Shown: positions 1 through 6,760, numbered from the stretch's first letter. The stretch: DNA of 8,824 nucleotides from Betaproteobacteria bacterium (GCA_025356695.1 JANXSE010000424.1:1-8824); one strand, 5' to 3'. The notes: a model not told the origin generated them from the sequence alone. Translations and numbers: made by a program.

Positions 1-126
1 CCCCATTTCGCGCGCATGGTCGGCGTAATTGCGGCCGACGCAATAAATGCGGTTGACCGGGAACACATCGGAAGTGCCGACAACGGGCAGCGTCGTCACG
101 GGTGCAAAATCGATCACGTATTTCAT
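1..126 (-). CDS. Fumarylacetoacetate hydrolase family protein, N-terminal fragment
   Basis: Only the first 42 codons lie in the window; the gene runs off the left edge. The minus strand from 126 reads MKYVIDFAPVTTLPV..., followed by VFPVNRIYCVGRNYADHARE. The RIYCVGRNYxxHAxEMG signature is typical of the start of the FAH-domain superfamily, which includes fumarylpyruvate and acylpyruvate hydrolases, 2-hydroxyhepta-2,4-diene-dioate isomerases and similar metal-dependent C-C hydrolases acting on aromatic-degradation intermediates. The metal-binding E-x-E and D residues lie beyond the fragment, so the exact reaction cannot be assigned. On the minus strand an AAAGG ribosome-binding site lies six bases upstream of the ATG (around 132-136), supporting this start. 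The gene is divergent from the YqaA-like gene. Family assignment is fairly sure; substrate is unknown. Confidence 0.88.
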   Translation of the reverse strand, partial: MKYVIDFAPVTTLPVVGTSDVFPVNRIYCVGRNYADHAREMG

Positions 127-293
127 GCAATGCCTTTCTGGATAAGTGTGCAACGGACCGGTTCGGCAGCAAAATCGCCATTGCCAGCCACGATGGCAGA
201 TACGCGGGAACCGCGATGAACCTGTTTAAAGCGCAGGGGATTATCCGCGATAGGCGCGCACAGCGTCAAACCAGCGCGGCAACGGCGAATCGC

Positions 294-339
294 CGGTATT
301 TTTGCGCGCCGCGTTTCACCGTCGCATGCAAAAATACCG
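294..339. repeat. Perfect 12-bp inverted repeat in the divergent intergenic region
   Basis: Left arm CGGTATTTTTGC (294-305) and right arm GCAAAAATACCG (328-339) are exact reverse complements, separated by 22 bases (306-327). The right arm ends two bases before the ATG at 342, where a ribosome-binding site would be expected, and no Shine-Dalgarno sequence is visible there. In RNA this could form a hairpin covering the initiation region. In DNA it could be two inverted protein-binding half-sites about 34 bp apart centre to centre. It does not look like a classical rho-independent terminator, because the T run is inside the stem rather than after it. Function is inferred only from position. Confidence 0.75.
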
Positions 340-341
340 CC

Positions 342-737
342 ATGGATGAAACGCTCAGTCTGTGGACGCTGTTTGCCAGCAGCTTTCTGGCCGCCACGCT
401 GTTGCCCGGCGGTTCCGAGGCGGTGCTGTTTGGCGTGCTCAAACTCAATCCGCAGCAATACTGGCCGGCGCTGGCAGTCGCCACACTGGGCAATACGCTG
501 GGCGGCATGTCGTCTTATCTGATCGGCCGACTGATCCCGCAAAAAAACCAGATCAGGGGCATCGAGACCGTGACGCACTACGGCGCGGCGGCGCTGCTGC
601 TGGCGTGGGTGCCGATCATCGGCGATCCGTTATGCGTTGCCGCCGGCTGGCTGCGCGTCAATCCGTGGTTGTCGGCATTGTGCATGGCTGTGGGGAAATT
701 CGCGCGTTATCTGCTCATTGCCGGCATCGCCGTTTAG
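342..737 (+). CDS. YqaA/DedA-like (SNARE-associated) inner membrane protein
   Basis: A 131-residue polytopic membrane protein of the YqaA family, a small branch of the DedA/VTT superfamily. DedA proteins are linked to membrane lipid scrambling and envelope homeostasis; no specific substrate is known for the YqaA branch. Visible landmarks are a hydrophobic N-terminal segment (about 7-32) carrying LPGGSE at 21-26, a second segment with GNTLGG at 50-55, and a hydrophobic stretch with the family's PIIGDPLxxxAGWLR pattern at about 91-105. A final hydrophobic helix with ARY lies near the C-terminus. The frame is open upstream to 102, but the extra residues (basic, low in hydrophobicity) do not resemble the family, so ATG 342 is chosen even though no good ribosome-binding site precedes it. 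It is followed after 30 bases by the HIT gene, suggesting co-transcription. Confidence 0.85.
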   Translation: MDETLSLWTLFASSFLAATLLPGGSEAVLFGVLKLNPQQYWPALAVATLGNTLGGMSSYLIGRLIPQKNQIRGIETVTHYGAAALLLAWVPIIGDPLCVAAGWLRVNPWLSALCMAVGKFARYLLIAGIAV

Positions 738-767
738 CACAGCCGCCAACCGATCGAGGAAATACTC

Positions 768-1229
768 ATGAAAAAAAACATCGTTGCCACTGCCCCTCGT
801 TTGAAACCGGCGCCGCAATGTCCGCTGTGCAAAAGCCGCGGCGGCAGTCTGCTCTGGCGCGACAAATATTGCCGCGTCGTGCTGGTGACCGACCCCGATT
901 ACACCGGTTTCTGTCGCGTCATCTGGAATGCGCATGTAAAAGAAATGACCGATCTGTCTGCAACGCAGCGCGCGCACTGCATGCGCGTGGTGTTCGCCGT
1001 CGAGCAGGCTGTGCGCGCAGTGTTCAGCCCGGACAAAATCAATCTCGCCAGCTTCGGCAACATGGCGCCGCATGTGCACTGGCACGTCATTCCGCGCTTT
1101 GCGCGCGACGCGCATTTTCCGCACCCGGTCTGGGGCAGGCGACAACGCTCCGCGCAGGTGGCAAAGTCGCCGCGCGCGCCTGCAGACTGGCGTGCACTGC
1201 TCAAAACCAATCTTGCAAAATTGCTGTGA
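768..1229 (+). CDS. HIT family (histidine triad) protein
   Basis: A 153-residue cytoplasmic HIT-domain protein, a member of the nucleotide hydrolase/transferase superfamily that typically acts on nucleoside phosphoramidates or dinucleoside polyphosphates; the substrate of this branch is not known. The histidine triad is intact as HVHWHVIPR, with H102, H104 and H106, preceded by the conserved KINLASFGNMAP segment (about 90-101). The N-terminus has CPLC at 18-21, a possible zinc-binding pair seen in betaproteobacterial HIT proteins. The central region CRVIWNAHVKEMTDLS is also family-like. An AGGA ribosome-binding site (757-760) precedes ATG 768. It lies 30 bases after the YqaA-like gene, probably in the same operon. 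In related genomes this HIT gene commonly lies near the DUF971/ubiE block, as here. Confidence 0.93.
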   Translation: MKKNIVATAPRLKPAPQCPLCKSRGGSLLWRDKYCRVVLVTDPDYTGFCRVIWNAHVKEMTDLSATQRAHCMRVVFAVEQAVRAVFSPDKINLASFGNMAPHVHWHVIPRFARDAHFPHPVWGRRQRSAQVAKSPRAPADWRALLKTNLAKLL

Positions 1230-1457
1230 CTTTATGCGCTAACGCACTGAATGTGCATTAATTCCGATCCCGAAAAATTATTGCGATTGCGTGACCTGCT
1301 TCACAGGTACTCCCCGTTTGTTCCGGCTAATCTTCCGCGCATCGGTCAGCTTTGCCCGGCCGTAATTTGAACGTTAGAGTTGAACGCAATGGCAGCACCG
1401 CGATCGAAAGCAGTGGCTAAAGCAGTCAACAGCATCAGGAATGGAGGCGGGACCGGA
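1230..1457. other. Intergenic region upstream of the unknown 536-residue protein
   Basis: About 230 bases with no convincing gene. It contains a small perfect hairpin, ACCTG-cttca-CAGGT (about 1294-1308), without a following T run, and an AT-richer part around 1240-1285. No strong -35/-10 pair was found. Bases 1389-1457 are open in the frame of the downstream gene but use codons such as AGG, GGA, GGG and CGA that are scarce in the body of that gene. The segment is therefore treated as leader sequence, not coding. Confidence 0.5.
1443..1447 (+). promoter_or_regulatory. Ribosome-binding site deciding the start at 1458
   Basis: GGAGG ten bases before ATG 1458 is a far better Shine-Dalgarno match than anything before the alternative in-frame ATG at 1389 or the TTG at 1380. 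It is the main reason for choosing the shorter protein. Confidence 0.6.
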
Positions 1458-3068
1458 ATGGCAAGTCAACTCATGGCACTCAATACGCGCCAGTTGCAAT
1501 TCACCGACGCGGCAAGCTGCAAACACTGGCTTGCCGCGCTACCGCTGACCAATGTGCCGGCCGCCCAGCAGACGCTGACGCAGCAGATCGAACTGTTGCG
1601 GCAATCGTCGATCGCACCGTCCGAACTGTTGCGCGTGCTCGAGGCACTGCGCGAGGCGGTGCTGTTCGTGCAATCCGAACTCGCGCGCAAATTCACCGGC
1701 CGGCCGTTGCCGCTCGATGCCAATGAATCGGCGGTCTGGGCGCGCGTGCAACTGTTGTGGCTCGAATACGCCGACGCTTATCTGGTGTGCCGCGATGCAC
1801 ACGCCATTGGCGATCTGCGCCTGATGAACAGCGGCGCGCTGATCATGCTGCGCGCCATGCGCTGCGTCGGCGCGGCGATGTTCGATCATTACCGCATTTA
1901 CCGCCAGGTGCCGGCGACGTTGTGGAACAAGCTCAACCAGCTCTACGTGTTTGCCGAGCAAAGCGGCTTTACCCGCACCACGGTGACCGCGAAAGCCAAA
2001 GAGGGCGAACTTGAGACAACCTGTCTCGCCGTCTACTGCCAGGCACTGCTGGCGCATCTGGCCAATCCGTTCGCGCTGTCCGGCCGCCAGATGGGTTTTC
2101 TCGCAGAGTGGCTCGAGAAATGGTCGTTGCTGGCGGGCCTTGCCGCGCAGCCGCTGCCGCTCTCGGCGATCCCGGCGCTGGCAATCAACATTGCGGGCGA
2201 CGCCGGCCCGAGCTTTGCCGAGGGCATGGCGCCCGCCGCCGGCTTGCGCCATCTCGATCTTGAACTGATCGGCCGCACGCTGCGGCAACTCATCACACTG
2301 CTTAAACAGGGACAGACGCCGGCCCAGCTCGAGCTCGGCAGCGACGCGCGCCAGCCGGGCTGCGAAAACCTGCTTATGCTGCTCTATATCCAATGGTGCC
2401 GCGCGGGCACCGGGCGCGGCGAACAACGCAACGCGAATCCGGAGACGGCGCAGGTCTGCCTCGGCATTCACGCCGCGCATTTTCATATCAGCGGCCGCGC
2501 CTTTCGCCCGCCTGGTGCCAGCCTGTCGCGCCAGGAAGAGCACGACATGCAATTGTTCGGCCACATCAGCGAACGCACCGAACGGCAGCTCGCCTCGAAT
2601 CAAAGTCTGGCCGTCGAATCATGGCAGCTGATGAACCAGAGCAACTCCGGTTTCATGTGCATGCTGCGCGACCCCGATGCGAACCTGCGCATCAGCCACC
2701 ACGAGCTGGTCGCGGTGCGGCGCGGCTCGAGCAAACTGTTTTACGTCGGGCTGATTCAATGGATACGCGCTGAAGACGAGAAGTCTCTGTTCGTCGGCGT
2801 GCGGCTGTTTCCGGGGATCGCGCGCGCAATCGCCGTGCGGCCGGCCAATTTCAATGCGCCGACCGATGCCCGCGGCGGTTTCGAACGCGGGCTGCTGTTG
2901 CCGGAGTTGCCCGCACCGGCGACGCCGACCACGCTGCTGCTGCCGAGCGGCTGGTATCAGCCGGGCCGTTTTGTCGAATTGCACGGCGAGCAGAAAACCG
3001 TCGCCAAGCTCGTCAATCTGATCGAAAAAGGCAGCGACTTCGAACGCTGCACGGTCGACATCGTTTGA
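1458..3068 (+). CDS. Conserved betaproteobacterial protein of unknown function, possible PilZ-like C-terminus
   Basis: A 536-residue soluble protein with no signal peptide or membrane segment. I recognise it as a betaproteobacterial family without an established function. The N-terminal half (roughly 1-330) is alpha-helical and leucine-rich. It opens with a CKHWLAALPLTN segment followed by helices containing ELLRVLEALREAVLFVQ and the GRPLPL turn, then long helices around LWLEYADAYLVCRDAHAIG. A variable middle (about 290-380) joins to a beta-rich C-terminal module (about 388-536) with ISHHELVAVRR, FYVGLIQWIRA, LFVGVRLFPG and LLLPSGWYQPGRFVEL. The last part could be a divergent PilZ-like beta-barrel, but the canonical RxxxR and DxSxxG c-di-GMP motifs are not evident, so this is speculative. 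The start at 1458 rests on GGAGG at 1443; starting at 1389 would give 559 residues. It stands alone between HIT and DUF971. Confidence 0.8.
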   Translation: MASQLMALNTRQLQFTDAASCKHWLAALPLTNVPAAQQTLTQQIELLRQSSIAPSELLRVLEALREAVLFVQSELARKFTGRPLPLDANESAVWARVQLLWLEYADAYLVCRDAHAIGDLRLMNSGALIMLRAMRCVGAAMFDHYRIYRQVPATLWNKLNQLYVFAEQSGFTRTTVTAKAKEGELETTCLAVYCQALLAHLANPFALSGRQMGFLAEWLEKWSLLAGLAAQPLPLSAIPALAINIAGDAGPSFAEGMAPAAGLRHLDLELIGRTLRQLITLLKQGQTPAQLELGSDARQPGCENLLMLLYIQWCRAGTGRGEQRNANPETAQVCLGIHAAHFHISGRAFRPPGASLSRQEEHDMQLFGHISERTERQLASNQSLAVESWQLMNQSNSGFMCMLRDPDANLRISHHELVAVRRGSSKLFYVGLIQWIRAEDEKSLFVGVRLFPGIARAIAVRPANFNAPTDARGGFERGLLLPELPAPATPTTLLLPSGWYQPGRFVELHGEQKTVAKLVNLIEKGSDFERCTVDIV

Positions 3069-3104
3069 TCGACGCGGGGGCAACCGGGACGCCGGCAGCT
3101 CGGT

Positions 3105-3110
3105 TATGAT
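3105..3110 (+). promoter_or_regulatory. Possible -10 element for the DUF971 gene
   Basis: TATGAT (5 of 6 match to TATAAT) lies 35 bases before the chosen ATG at 3146, in the gap after the preceding gene. No convincing -35 hexamer is seen at the usual distance, so this is a weak prediction. Confidence 0.25.
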
Positions 3111-3145
3111 GCGTGTCCTGCCACCGACGGACGCCTCTTCAAGTC

Positions 3146-3514
3146 ATGACCAACGCAAAAAACAGCACGCCGCTGCCGACTGAAATCAAGCTGCACCAGA
3201 AGTCGCGCCTGCTTGAGATCGCGTTCACCGACGGCAAGACTTTTAGTCTGCCGTGCGAATTTCTGCGCGTGCATTCGCCGTCGGCCGAAGTGCGCGGCCA
3301 CGGCCCCGGGCAGGAAACGCTGCAAACCGGCAAAAAGGATGTCGAGATCGTGCAGGTTGAACCGGTCGGTACCTATGCGGTTCAGCTGCATTTCTCCGAC
3401 AAGCACAACACCGGCATCTACTCCTGGGACATCCTCTACGACTACGGTGTGAACCAGGAAGAAATGTGGGCGCGTTATCTCAAGCGCCTGCAGGAGGCCG
3501 GCGCCAGCCGTTGA
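3146..3514 (+). CDS. DUF971 / gamma-butyrobetaine hydroxylase-like N-terminal domain protein
   Basis: A 122-residue stand-alone DUF971 (GBBH-like N-terminal) protein. The domain covers most of the length. Its landmarks are the beta hairpin LLEIAFTDGKTFSLPCEFLR (about 23-42), RVHSPSAEVRGHGPG, a VEPVGTYAVQLHFSD strand and the closing GIYSWDILYDYG segment. A charged helix with EEMWARYLKRLQ ends the protein. In eukaryotic gamma-butyrobetaine hydroxylase this domain binds zinc, but the bacterial stand-alone form has no firmly established role; links to iron-sulfur or quinone metabolism are suggested mainly by its position next to ubiE. The start at 3146 matches the family's N-terminus; an upstream GTG at 3113 would add 11 unlikely residues. 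The gene is convergent with the FkbM gene, with 31 bases between stop codons, instead of lying directly before ubiE. Confidence 0.92.
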   Translation: MTNAKNSTPLPTEIKLHQKSRLLEIAFTDGKTFSLPCEFLRVHSPSAEVRGHGPGQETLQTGKKDVEIVQVEPVGTYAVQLHFSDKHNTGIYSWDILYDYGVNQEEMWARYLKRLQEAGASR

Positions 3515-3531
3515 CGCCACACGTCGGCGCG

Positions 3532-3557
3532 GCGGCGAACATTTGTCAGTTCGCCGC
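3532..3557. terminator. Hairpin between convergent genes, possible bidirectional terminator
   Basis: GCGGCGAAC (3532-3540) and GTTCGCCGC (3549-3557) form a perfect 9-bp GC-rich inverted repeat around the 8-base loop ATTTGTCA. It sits exactly where the DUF971 and FkbM transcripts converge; the loop contains the FkbM stop codon and one arm encodes its last residues. There is no T run on either side, so it would be a non-classical terminator or mRNA 3' stabiliser. Confidence 0.45.
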
Positions 3558-4967
3558 ACCAAAGCGCCGCTGCAACAAATGCAGGCGGCGCTCCATCTCA
3601 GCACTGCCAAAGCCGAGCGAGTGAATGATTTCCAGGCGCGGGCGAGCGGCGTTACCAGTGAAAAAAGACGACAGATAACCCAGCAGCTCAAGTTCCTCAA
3701 GCACCGCCGCCAGCACCCAGTCGGCGATGTCGATTCCCGGCGGCAGCGCGTCGAATCGTTCACATGGCGCCAGAAACGGCTCGCTCAGGTCCGGGCGTTC
3801 GTTGCGCGAAAAATTATTGCTTAAATACTCAAGGGCGCGTACCGCCAGCAGCCGCGCGCCATACTCCCGCGCCACCCTCGCAAAACTCGCCAGACGCAAA
3901 TATGACGGTTGCTGCTCGCAGGATTTATAGAACAAACCAAAACTGGATTTGAGCGCGCGGAAACGGTCGGCCGGCGATCGCGTCACATCGTGGCTGTATG
4001 CATACAGCGATAGCGCCTCACTCACTTCTGCGCCGCCGCCCGCTGCCAGCGTCGCCGTCCAGCGTTCGACAAGCCTGCCGCCATACGGCAGCGTCGCCAG
4101 CCTGCAACGCCAGTCGTAGGCCTCGCGTTCCTGCGGACTGTCGAGAATATCCGCGAACCGCGCGACGGCCGTCGCATCGTCGGTCGCCGCAGAGTCGAGC
4201 AAAAAACCTGCAGCGGCCAGCTGTGCGGCACGCTCGCGTTTGCAGCAGAACAGATTGATCAGATATTCATCGGGCGTCGCCGTGGCATCGAAAGGCGCCA
4301 GCAGGTCGAGCCCGGGCACCAGACGGTAAGACTGGTAACCCAGTGCCGAAAATTTTTGCACCAGCTCCAGATGAATTTTGGAGACATGCCTTACTTCATA
4401 CTGGACGAGGGGCGACAGTTCCGCGAAGAAGCGCCTTCCCCCGTCAAGAATGTTGGCCTCCTCGCCCTCCGCATCCATTTTCACGAAATCGATGTTTCGC
4501 CAGCCGTGGCGCTCAAGGCAGGCGTCGAGTGTCACCAGCGGCACCATTTCACCCGGCGCGGAGGCGGAACGTTTGCCGCCCAGCGAATTCATTTCGGCGT
4601 TTTCATTCAGCGACAGCCATGCCGTGCCGCAGCGATTGGAGAGGGCGCTTCGTTCCACCACCGTCTGCGCAAAACCATTCAAGGCGCTGGCCTCCTCCAA
4701 GAGCCTTGCGGTACTGGTAGCGGGCTCGAACGCCCACACCCTGCCGTTGGCGCCAACCTTGCGCGCCATTGAGTGCGTATAGACACCGTAGTTGGCGCCG
4801 ATATCAATGACCTGCTGTCCCGGCTGGAGCAGGCGGCGCAGAAATTTTATTTCGTCTTCAAACCAGTCCTGTTGCTCGCGCAACACGTACGGCGTGAGCA
4901 GTTCGAGGGAATCGGGCACAACAATCTTCACCCCATCGACCAGCGTCAGCGTGACGTTCGGCGCCAT
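3546..4967 (-). CDS. FkbM family SAM-dependent methyltransferase with long C-terminal extension
   Basis: A 473-residue cytoplasmic protein. Residues about 35-245 form an FkbM-type class I methyltransferase domain: SAM motif I VIDIGANYGVYT at 53-64, the acidic WAFEP end of strand 2 at 78-82, VTLDAC at 145-150, and the family-typical FVKMDAEGEE at 161-170. FkbM enzymes O-methylate sugars or polyketides, often in glycan or lipopolysaccharide pathways; the substrate here is unknown. Residues about 250-473 are predominantly helical and not part of the core fold. They contain RFRALKSSFGLFYKSCEQQP, an Ala/Leu-rich RLASFARVAREYGARLLAVR repeat-like helix pair, and EELELLGYLSSFFTG near the end. Similar extensions occur on some FkbM and glycosylation-associated proteins, but I cannot name the domain. 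ATG 4967 is preceded at nine bases by AGGGG (minus strand, 4977-4981). It is antisense to all neighbours except the left-edge gene, and lies between DUF971 and ubiE. Confidence 0.9.
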   Translation of the reverse strand: MAPNVTLTLVDGVKIVVPDSLELLTPYVLREQQDWFEDEIKFLRRLLQPGQQVIDIGANYGVYTHSMARKVGANGRVWAFEPATSTARLLEEASALNGFAQTVVERSALSNRCGTAWLSLNENAEMNSLGGKRSASAPGEMVPLVTLDACLERHGWRNIDFVKMDAEGEEANILDGGRRFFAELSPLVQYEVRHVSKIHLELVQKFSALGYQSYRLVPGLDLLAPFDATATPDEYLINLFCCKRERAAQLAAAGFLLDSAATDDATAVARFADILDSPQEREAYDWRCRLATLPYGGRLVERWTATLAAGGGAEVSEALSLYAYSHDVTRSPADRFRALKSSFGLFYKSCEQQPSYLRLASFARVAREYGARLLAVRALEYLSNNFSRNERPDLSEPFLAPCERFDALPPGIDIADWVLAAVLEELELLGYLSSFFTGNAARPRLEIIHSLGFGSAEMERRLHLLQRRFGAAN

Positions 4968-5090
4968 CAACTAAAACCCCTGCCTCAAATTCGCTCCCCG
5001 GATAACAACCGCTCCGCCCCGCCGGCCGCCGGCCGCACGCCTCACTGCAACGCCGTTGACGTAGATTTCTCGCCGTCTTTGCCGCCATAG

Positions 5091-5096
5091 TATGAT
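5091..5096 (+). promoter_or_regulatory. Possible -10 element for ubiE
   Basis: TATGAT (5 of 6) lies in the 216-base divergent region between the FkbM gene and ubiE, about 88 bases before the ubiE ATG. The nearest good TTGACG (5056-5061) is 29 bases upstream, too far for a standard -35, so the assignment is weak. ubiE needs its own promoter here because the upstream gene points the other way. Confidence 0.3.
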
Positions 5097-5183
5097 CATC
5101 AAACAGCGCCTCCGGATGCAATGCGGGCAACGGGCGGTGCAAACCACGACATCCATTGCAGATCTGCAAAAAAAAATTCAGCC

Positions 5184-5918
5184 ATGACCAATTCTACCGA
5201 CTTCGGATTCGAGAAAGTCCCCGAGCACGAAAAAGCCGACCGCGTCGCCGGCGTTTTCGATTCGGTCGCCTCGCGCTACGACCTCATGAATGACCTGATG
5301 TCGGCGGGCATGCACCGGTTGTGGAAACGTTTTACCGTCGAGCAAAGCGGTTTGCGTCGGGGCCAGCGCGCACTCGACGTCGCCGGCGGCACCGCAGACT
5401 TGTCGATCCAGTTTGCGCGGCGCGTCGGCAGCAGCGGCCAAGTGGTGCTCACCGACATCAACGCCGCCATGCTGGCGCGCGGCCGCGATCGCATGCTGGA
5501 TGCCGGCATCATGGCGCCGGCCGTGCAGTGCGATGCCGAAAAACTGCCCTTCCCCTCCGATTACTTCGACTGCGTCAGCGTCGCCTTCGGCCTGCGCAAC
5601 ATGACGCACAAGGACCGCGCACTGGCGGAAATGCGGCGCGTCCTGCGCGCCGGGGGGAGGTTGCTGGTGCTCGAATTTTCGCGTGTGTGGAAACCGCTCG
5701 AACCGGCCTATGACGCCTATTCCTTCAAAGTGCTGCCGGCGCTGGGCAAGCTGATCACCGGCGACAGCGACAGCTACCGCTATCTCGCCGAATCCATCCG
5801 CATGCATCCGGACCAGGAGACCCTCAAGGACATGATGCTTGCAGCGGGCCTTGAACGGGTCGAGTATTTCAATCTCAGCGCCGGCGTTGTTGCACTGCAT
5901 CGCGGATTCAAGTTCTAG
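5184..5918 (+). CDS. ubiE: Bifunctional demethylmenaquinone / 2-methoxy-6-polyprenyl-1,4-benzoquinol methyltransferase UbiE
   Basis: A 244-residue SAM-dependent C-methyltransferase that methylates the benzoquinol ring in aerobic ubiquinone synthesis and, in organisms that make it, demethylmenaquinol. The first UbiE/COQ5 signature is exact, [16 protein letters not shown] at 32-47. SAM motif I is [11 protein letters not shown] at 64-74, the acidic LTD of strand 2 is at 89-91, and GLRNM is at 136-140. The second signature, [15 protein letters not shown] at 152-166, has Arg-Ala where many homologues have Lys-Pro. The family's C-terminal segment [20 protein letters not shown] (191-210) and the ending [14 protein letters not shown] are present. 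The length equals the usual betaproteobacterial UbiE. ATG 5184 is the family start; the preceding bases are A-rich without a strong ribosome-binding site. In many relatives it directly precedes the Tim44-like gene; here two extra genes intervene. Confidence 0.97.
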   Translation: MTNSTDFGFEKVPEHEKADRVAGVFDSVASRYDLMNDLMSAGMHRLWKRFTVEQSGLRRGQRALDVAGGTADLSIQFARRVGSSGQVVLTDINAAMLARGRDRMLDAGIMAPAVQCDAEKLPFPSDYFDCVSVAFGLRNMTHKDRALAEMRRVLRAGGRLLVLEFSRVWKPLEPAYDAYSFKVLPALGKLITGDSDSYRYLAESIRMHPDQETLKDMMLAAGLERVEYFNLSAGVVALHRGFKF

Positions 5919-5956
5919 CCGGGCGGAATAAACCGGTTAGGCGCGGCGTTTGCACG

Positions 5957-5962
5957 TATTAT
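5957..5962 (+). promoter_or_regulatory. Possible -10 element for the first secreted paralogue
   Basis: TATTAT (5 of 6) lies 41 bases before ATG 6004. A small hairpin, GCCCT-cacaac-AGGGC (5968-5983), falls at the expected transcript start. No clear -35 is seen, and read-through from ubiE, 85 bases upstream, is equally possible. Confidence 0.3.
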
Positions 5963-5991
5963 GGTTTGCCCTCACAACAGGGCGGTCTAGC

Positions 5992-5997
5992 GGAGGA
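5992..5997 (+). promoter_or_regulatory. Strong ribosome-binding site for the first secreted paralogue
   Basis: GGAGGA lies six bases before ATG 6004. It fixes this start over an upstream in-frame codon at 5950, whose extra 18 residues would precede the signal peptide. Confidence 0.7.
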
Positions 5998-6003
5998 AAG
6001 CGT

Positions 6004-6693
6004 ATGCGATCAACCGTCGCACTGCAGGCCGCCTTGATTGCCGCAACGGTGCTGACCACCGCCGTCGCGCAACCCCTGCCCGCCGTCGGCGATGCTTACG
6101 TGTATCGTGTCATCAACGCGTATAACAATGAACCGCGCGGACAGGTCCGCTATCGCATCGACAACGTCGACACCGGCCGCGTCGTCATGGCAGTAACGAC
6201 CGAGATGCCCGGCACCAGCATCGCGAGCACCGAGGTTTATGCGCCGGACGGCAACTGGCTGCGCCATCCGCTCACCAATCGCGATCAGCCCGTTGAGTAT
6301 GCGTTCGCGCCAGCCTTCCCCGCCTACCGGTTCCCGCTGGAGCCCGGCAGTGAGTGGTCGCTACGCGTGGATGCCATAAACCCTGCGAGCGGCGCGCGCC
6401 GCAGCGTGCGCGTCGATACGAAAGTGCTTGGTGCAGAGCGCATCCGCGTGCCGGCCGGCGAATTCGACACCCTGAAAATCCGCCGCACCATCTACGCCGG
6501 CGACGCCGCAAACTACCTGCGTCTGACTGAAACGACCATTTCCGAACTGGAGTGGTACGCGCCCTCGCTGCGCCACTACGTGCGCCTGATCAGCGACTCC
6601 TACTACAAAGACCTTTCGCGCCGGCAGGGGGCGCAGGCGATGCGCGGCGACTGGAACCTCTACGAATTGGTGTCCGCGCCGGCGGCGCGCTAA
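6004..6693 (+). CDS. Secreted beta-rich protein of unknown function, paralogue A
   Basis: A 229-residue protein with a probable signal peptide (about 1-22, hydrophobic core VALQAALIAATVLTTAVA, cleavage likely after AVA), so the mature protein is predicted to be periplasmic. The rest is beta-rich with no catalytic motif I can name. It opens with GDAYVYRVINAYNNEPRGQ, contains WLRH around 84-88, and carries ERIRVPAGEFDTLKIRR at 145-161. A VPAGEFDTLKI-type motif recurs in DUF3108/TapB-like secreted proteins, so a distant relation to those is plausible but not shown. It ends with AMRGDWNLYELVSAPAAR. It is 122/206 identical (about 59%, by hand, gapless) to the next gene, so the two are tandem duplicates. 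It lies 85 bases after ubiE on the same strand and is followed immediately by a hairpin. Confidence 0.85.
   Translation: MRSTVALQAALIAATVLTTAVAQPLPAVGDAYVYRVINAYNNEPRGQVRYRIDNVDTGRVVMAVTTEMPGTSIASTEVYAPDGNWLRHPLTNRDQPVEYAFAPAFPAYRFPLEPGSEWSLRVDAINPASGARRSVRVDTKVLGAERIRVPAGEFDTLKIRRTIYAGDAANYLRLTETTISELEWYAPSLRHYVRLISDSYYKDLSRRQGAQAMRGDWNLYELVSAPAAR
6436..6471 (+). repeat. 36-base exact direct repeat, copy 1
   Basis: Bases 6436-6471, encoding ERIRVPAGEFDT of paralogue A, are identical at every position to 7481-7516 of paralogue B, 1045 bases away. Flanking sequence diverges at once on both sides. Confidence 0.9.
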
Positions 6694-6712
6694 TCGCCGG
6701 AACGGGGCGATT
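6692..6712 (+). terminator. Stem-loop at the end of paralogue A, possible weak terminator
   Basis: AATCGCC (6692-6698) and GGCGATT (6706-6712) form a perfect 7-bp stem with a 7-base loop, starting within the TAA stop codon. Only a short T run follows (TTTAAGG), so termination is probably partial. It separates paralogue A from the promoter, small ORF and paralogue B downstream. Confidence 0.45.
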
Positions 6713-6751
6713 TAAGGTCTGCGAAACAACAACGGCCCGCGCAACGATTCT

Positions 6752-6760
6752 TGCTAAAAT
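6752..6760 (+). promoter_or_regulatory. Extended -10 promoter before the small ORF and paralogue B
   Basis: TGCTAAAAT is an extended -10 (TG, one base, then TAAAAT, 5 of 6). No good -35 is visible at 16-18 bases upstream, which is common for extended -10 promoters. A transcript would start near 6767, giving a leader of about 16 bases to the ATG at 6784. Confidence 0.45.

Noticed and set aside
102..341. Upstream in-frame extension of the YqaA-like gene
   Set aside because: The extra 80 residues are basic, not membrane-like and unlike the family; the region also contains the 12-bp inverted repeat and the divergent promoter space.
1294..1308. ACCTG/CAGGT hairpin upstream of the unknown gene
   Set aside because: Five-base stem without a T run or neighbouring promoter elements; too weak to call as a regulatory site.
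1539..2603. 354-codon open frame on the minus strand inside the unknown 536-residue gene
   Set aside because: Its product is Arg/Gln/His-rich with no recognisable motif, typical of an antisense shadow in GC-rich DNA; the plus-strand frame has natural codon use and family similarity.
4356..4782. Plus-strand open frames opposite the FkbM methyltransferase gene
   Set aside because: No protein-like motifs, and the minus strand carries clear SAM-binding and FkbM motifs across the same bases.
5021..5034. GCCGGCC tandem doublet in the FkbM-ubiE gap
   Set aside because: Only two copies of a GC-rich 7-mer; easily explained by base composition.
5178..5900. 240-codon minus-strand open frame opposite ubiE
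   Set aside because: Shadow of ubiE; composition is His/Arg/Gln-rich and no domain is visible.
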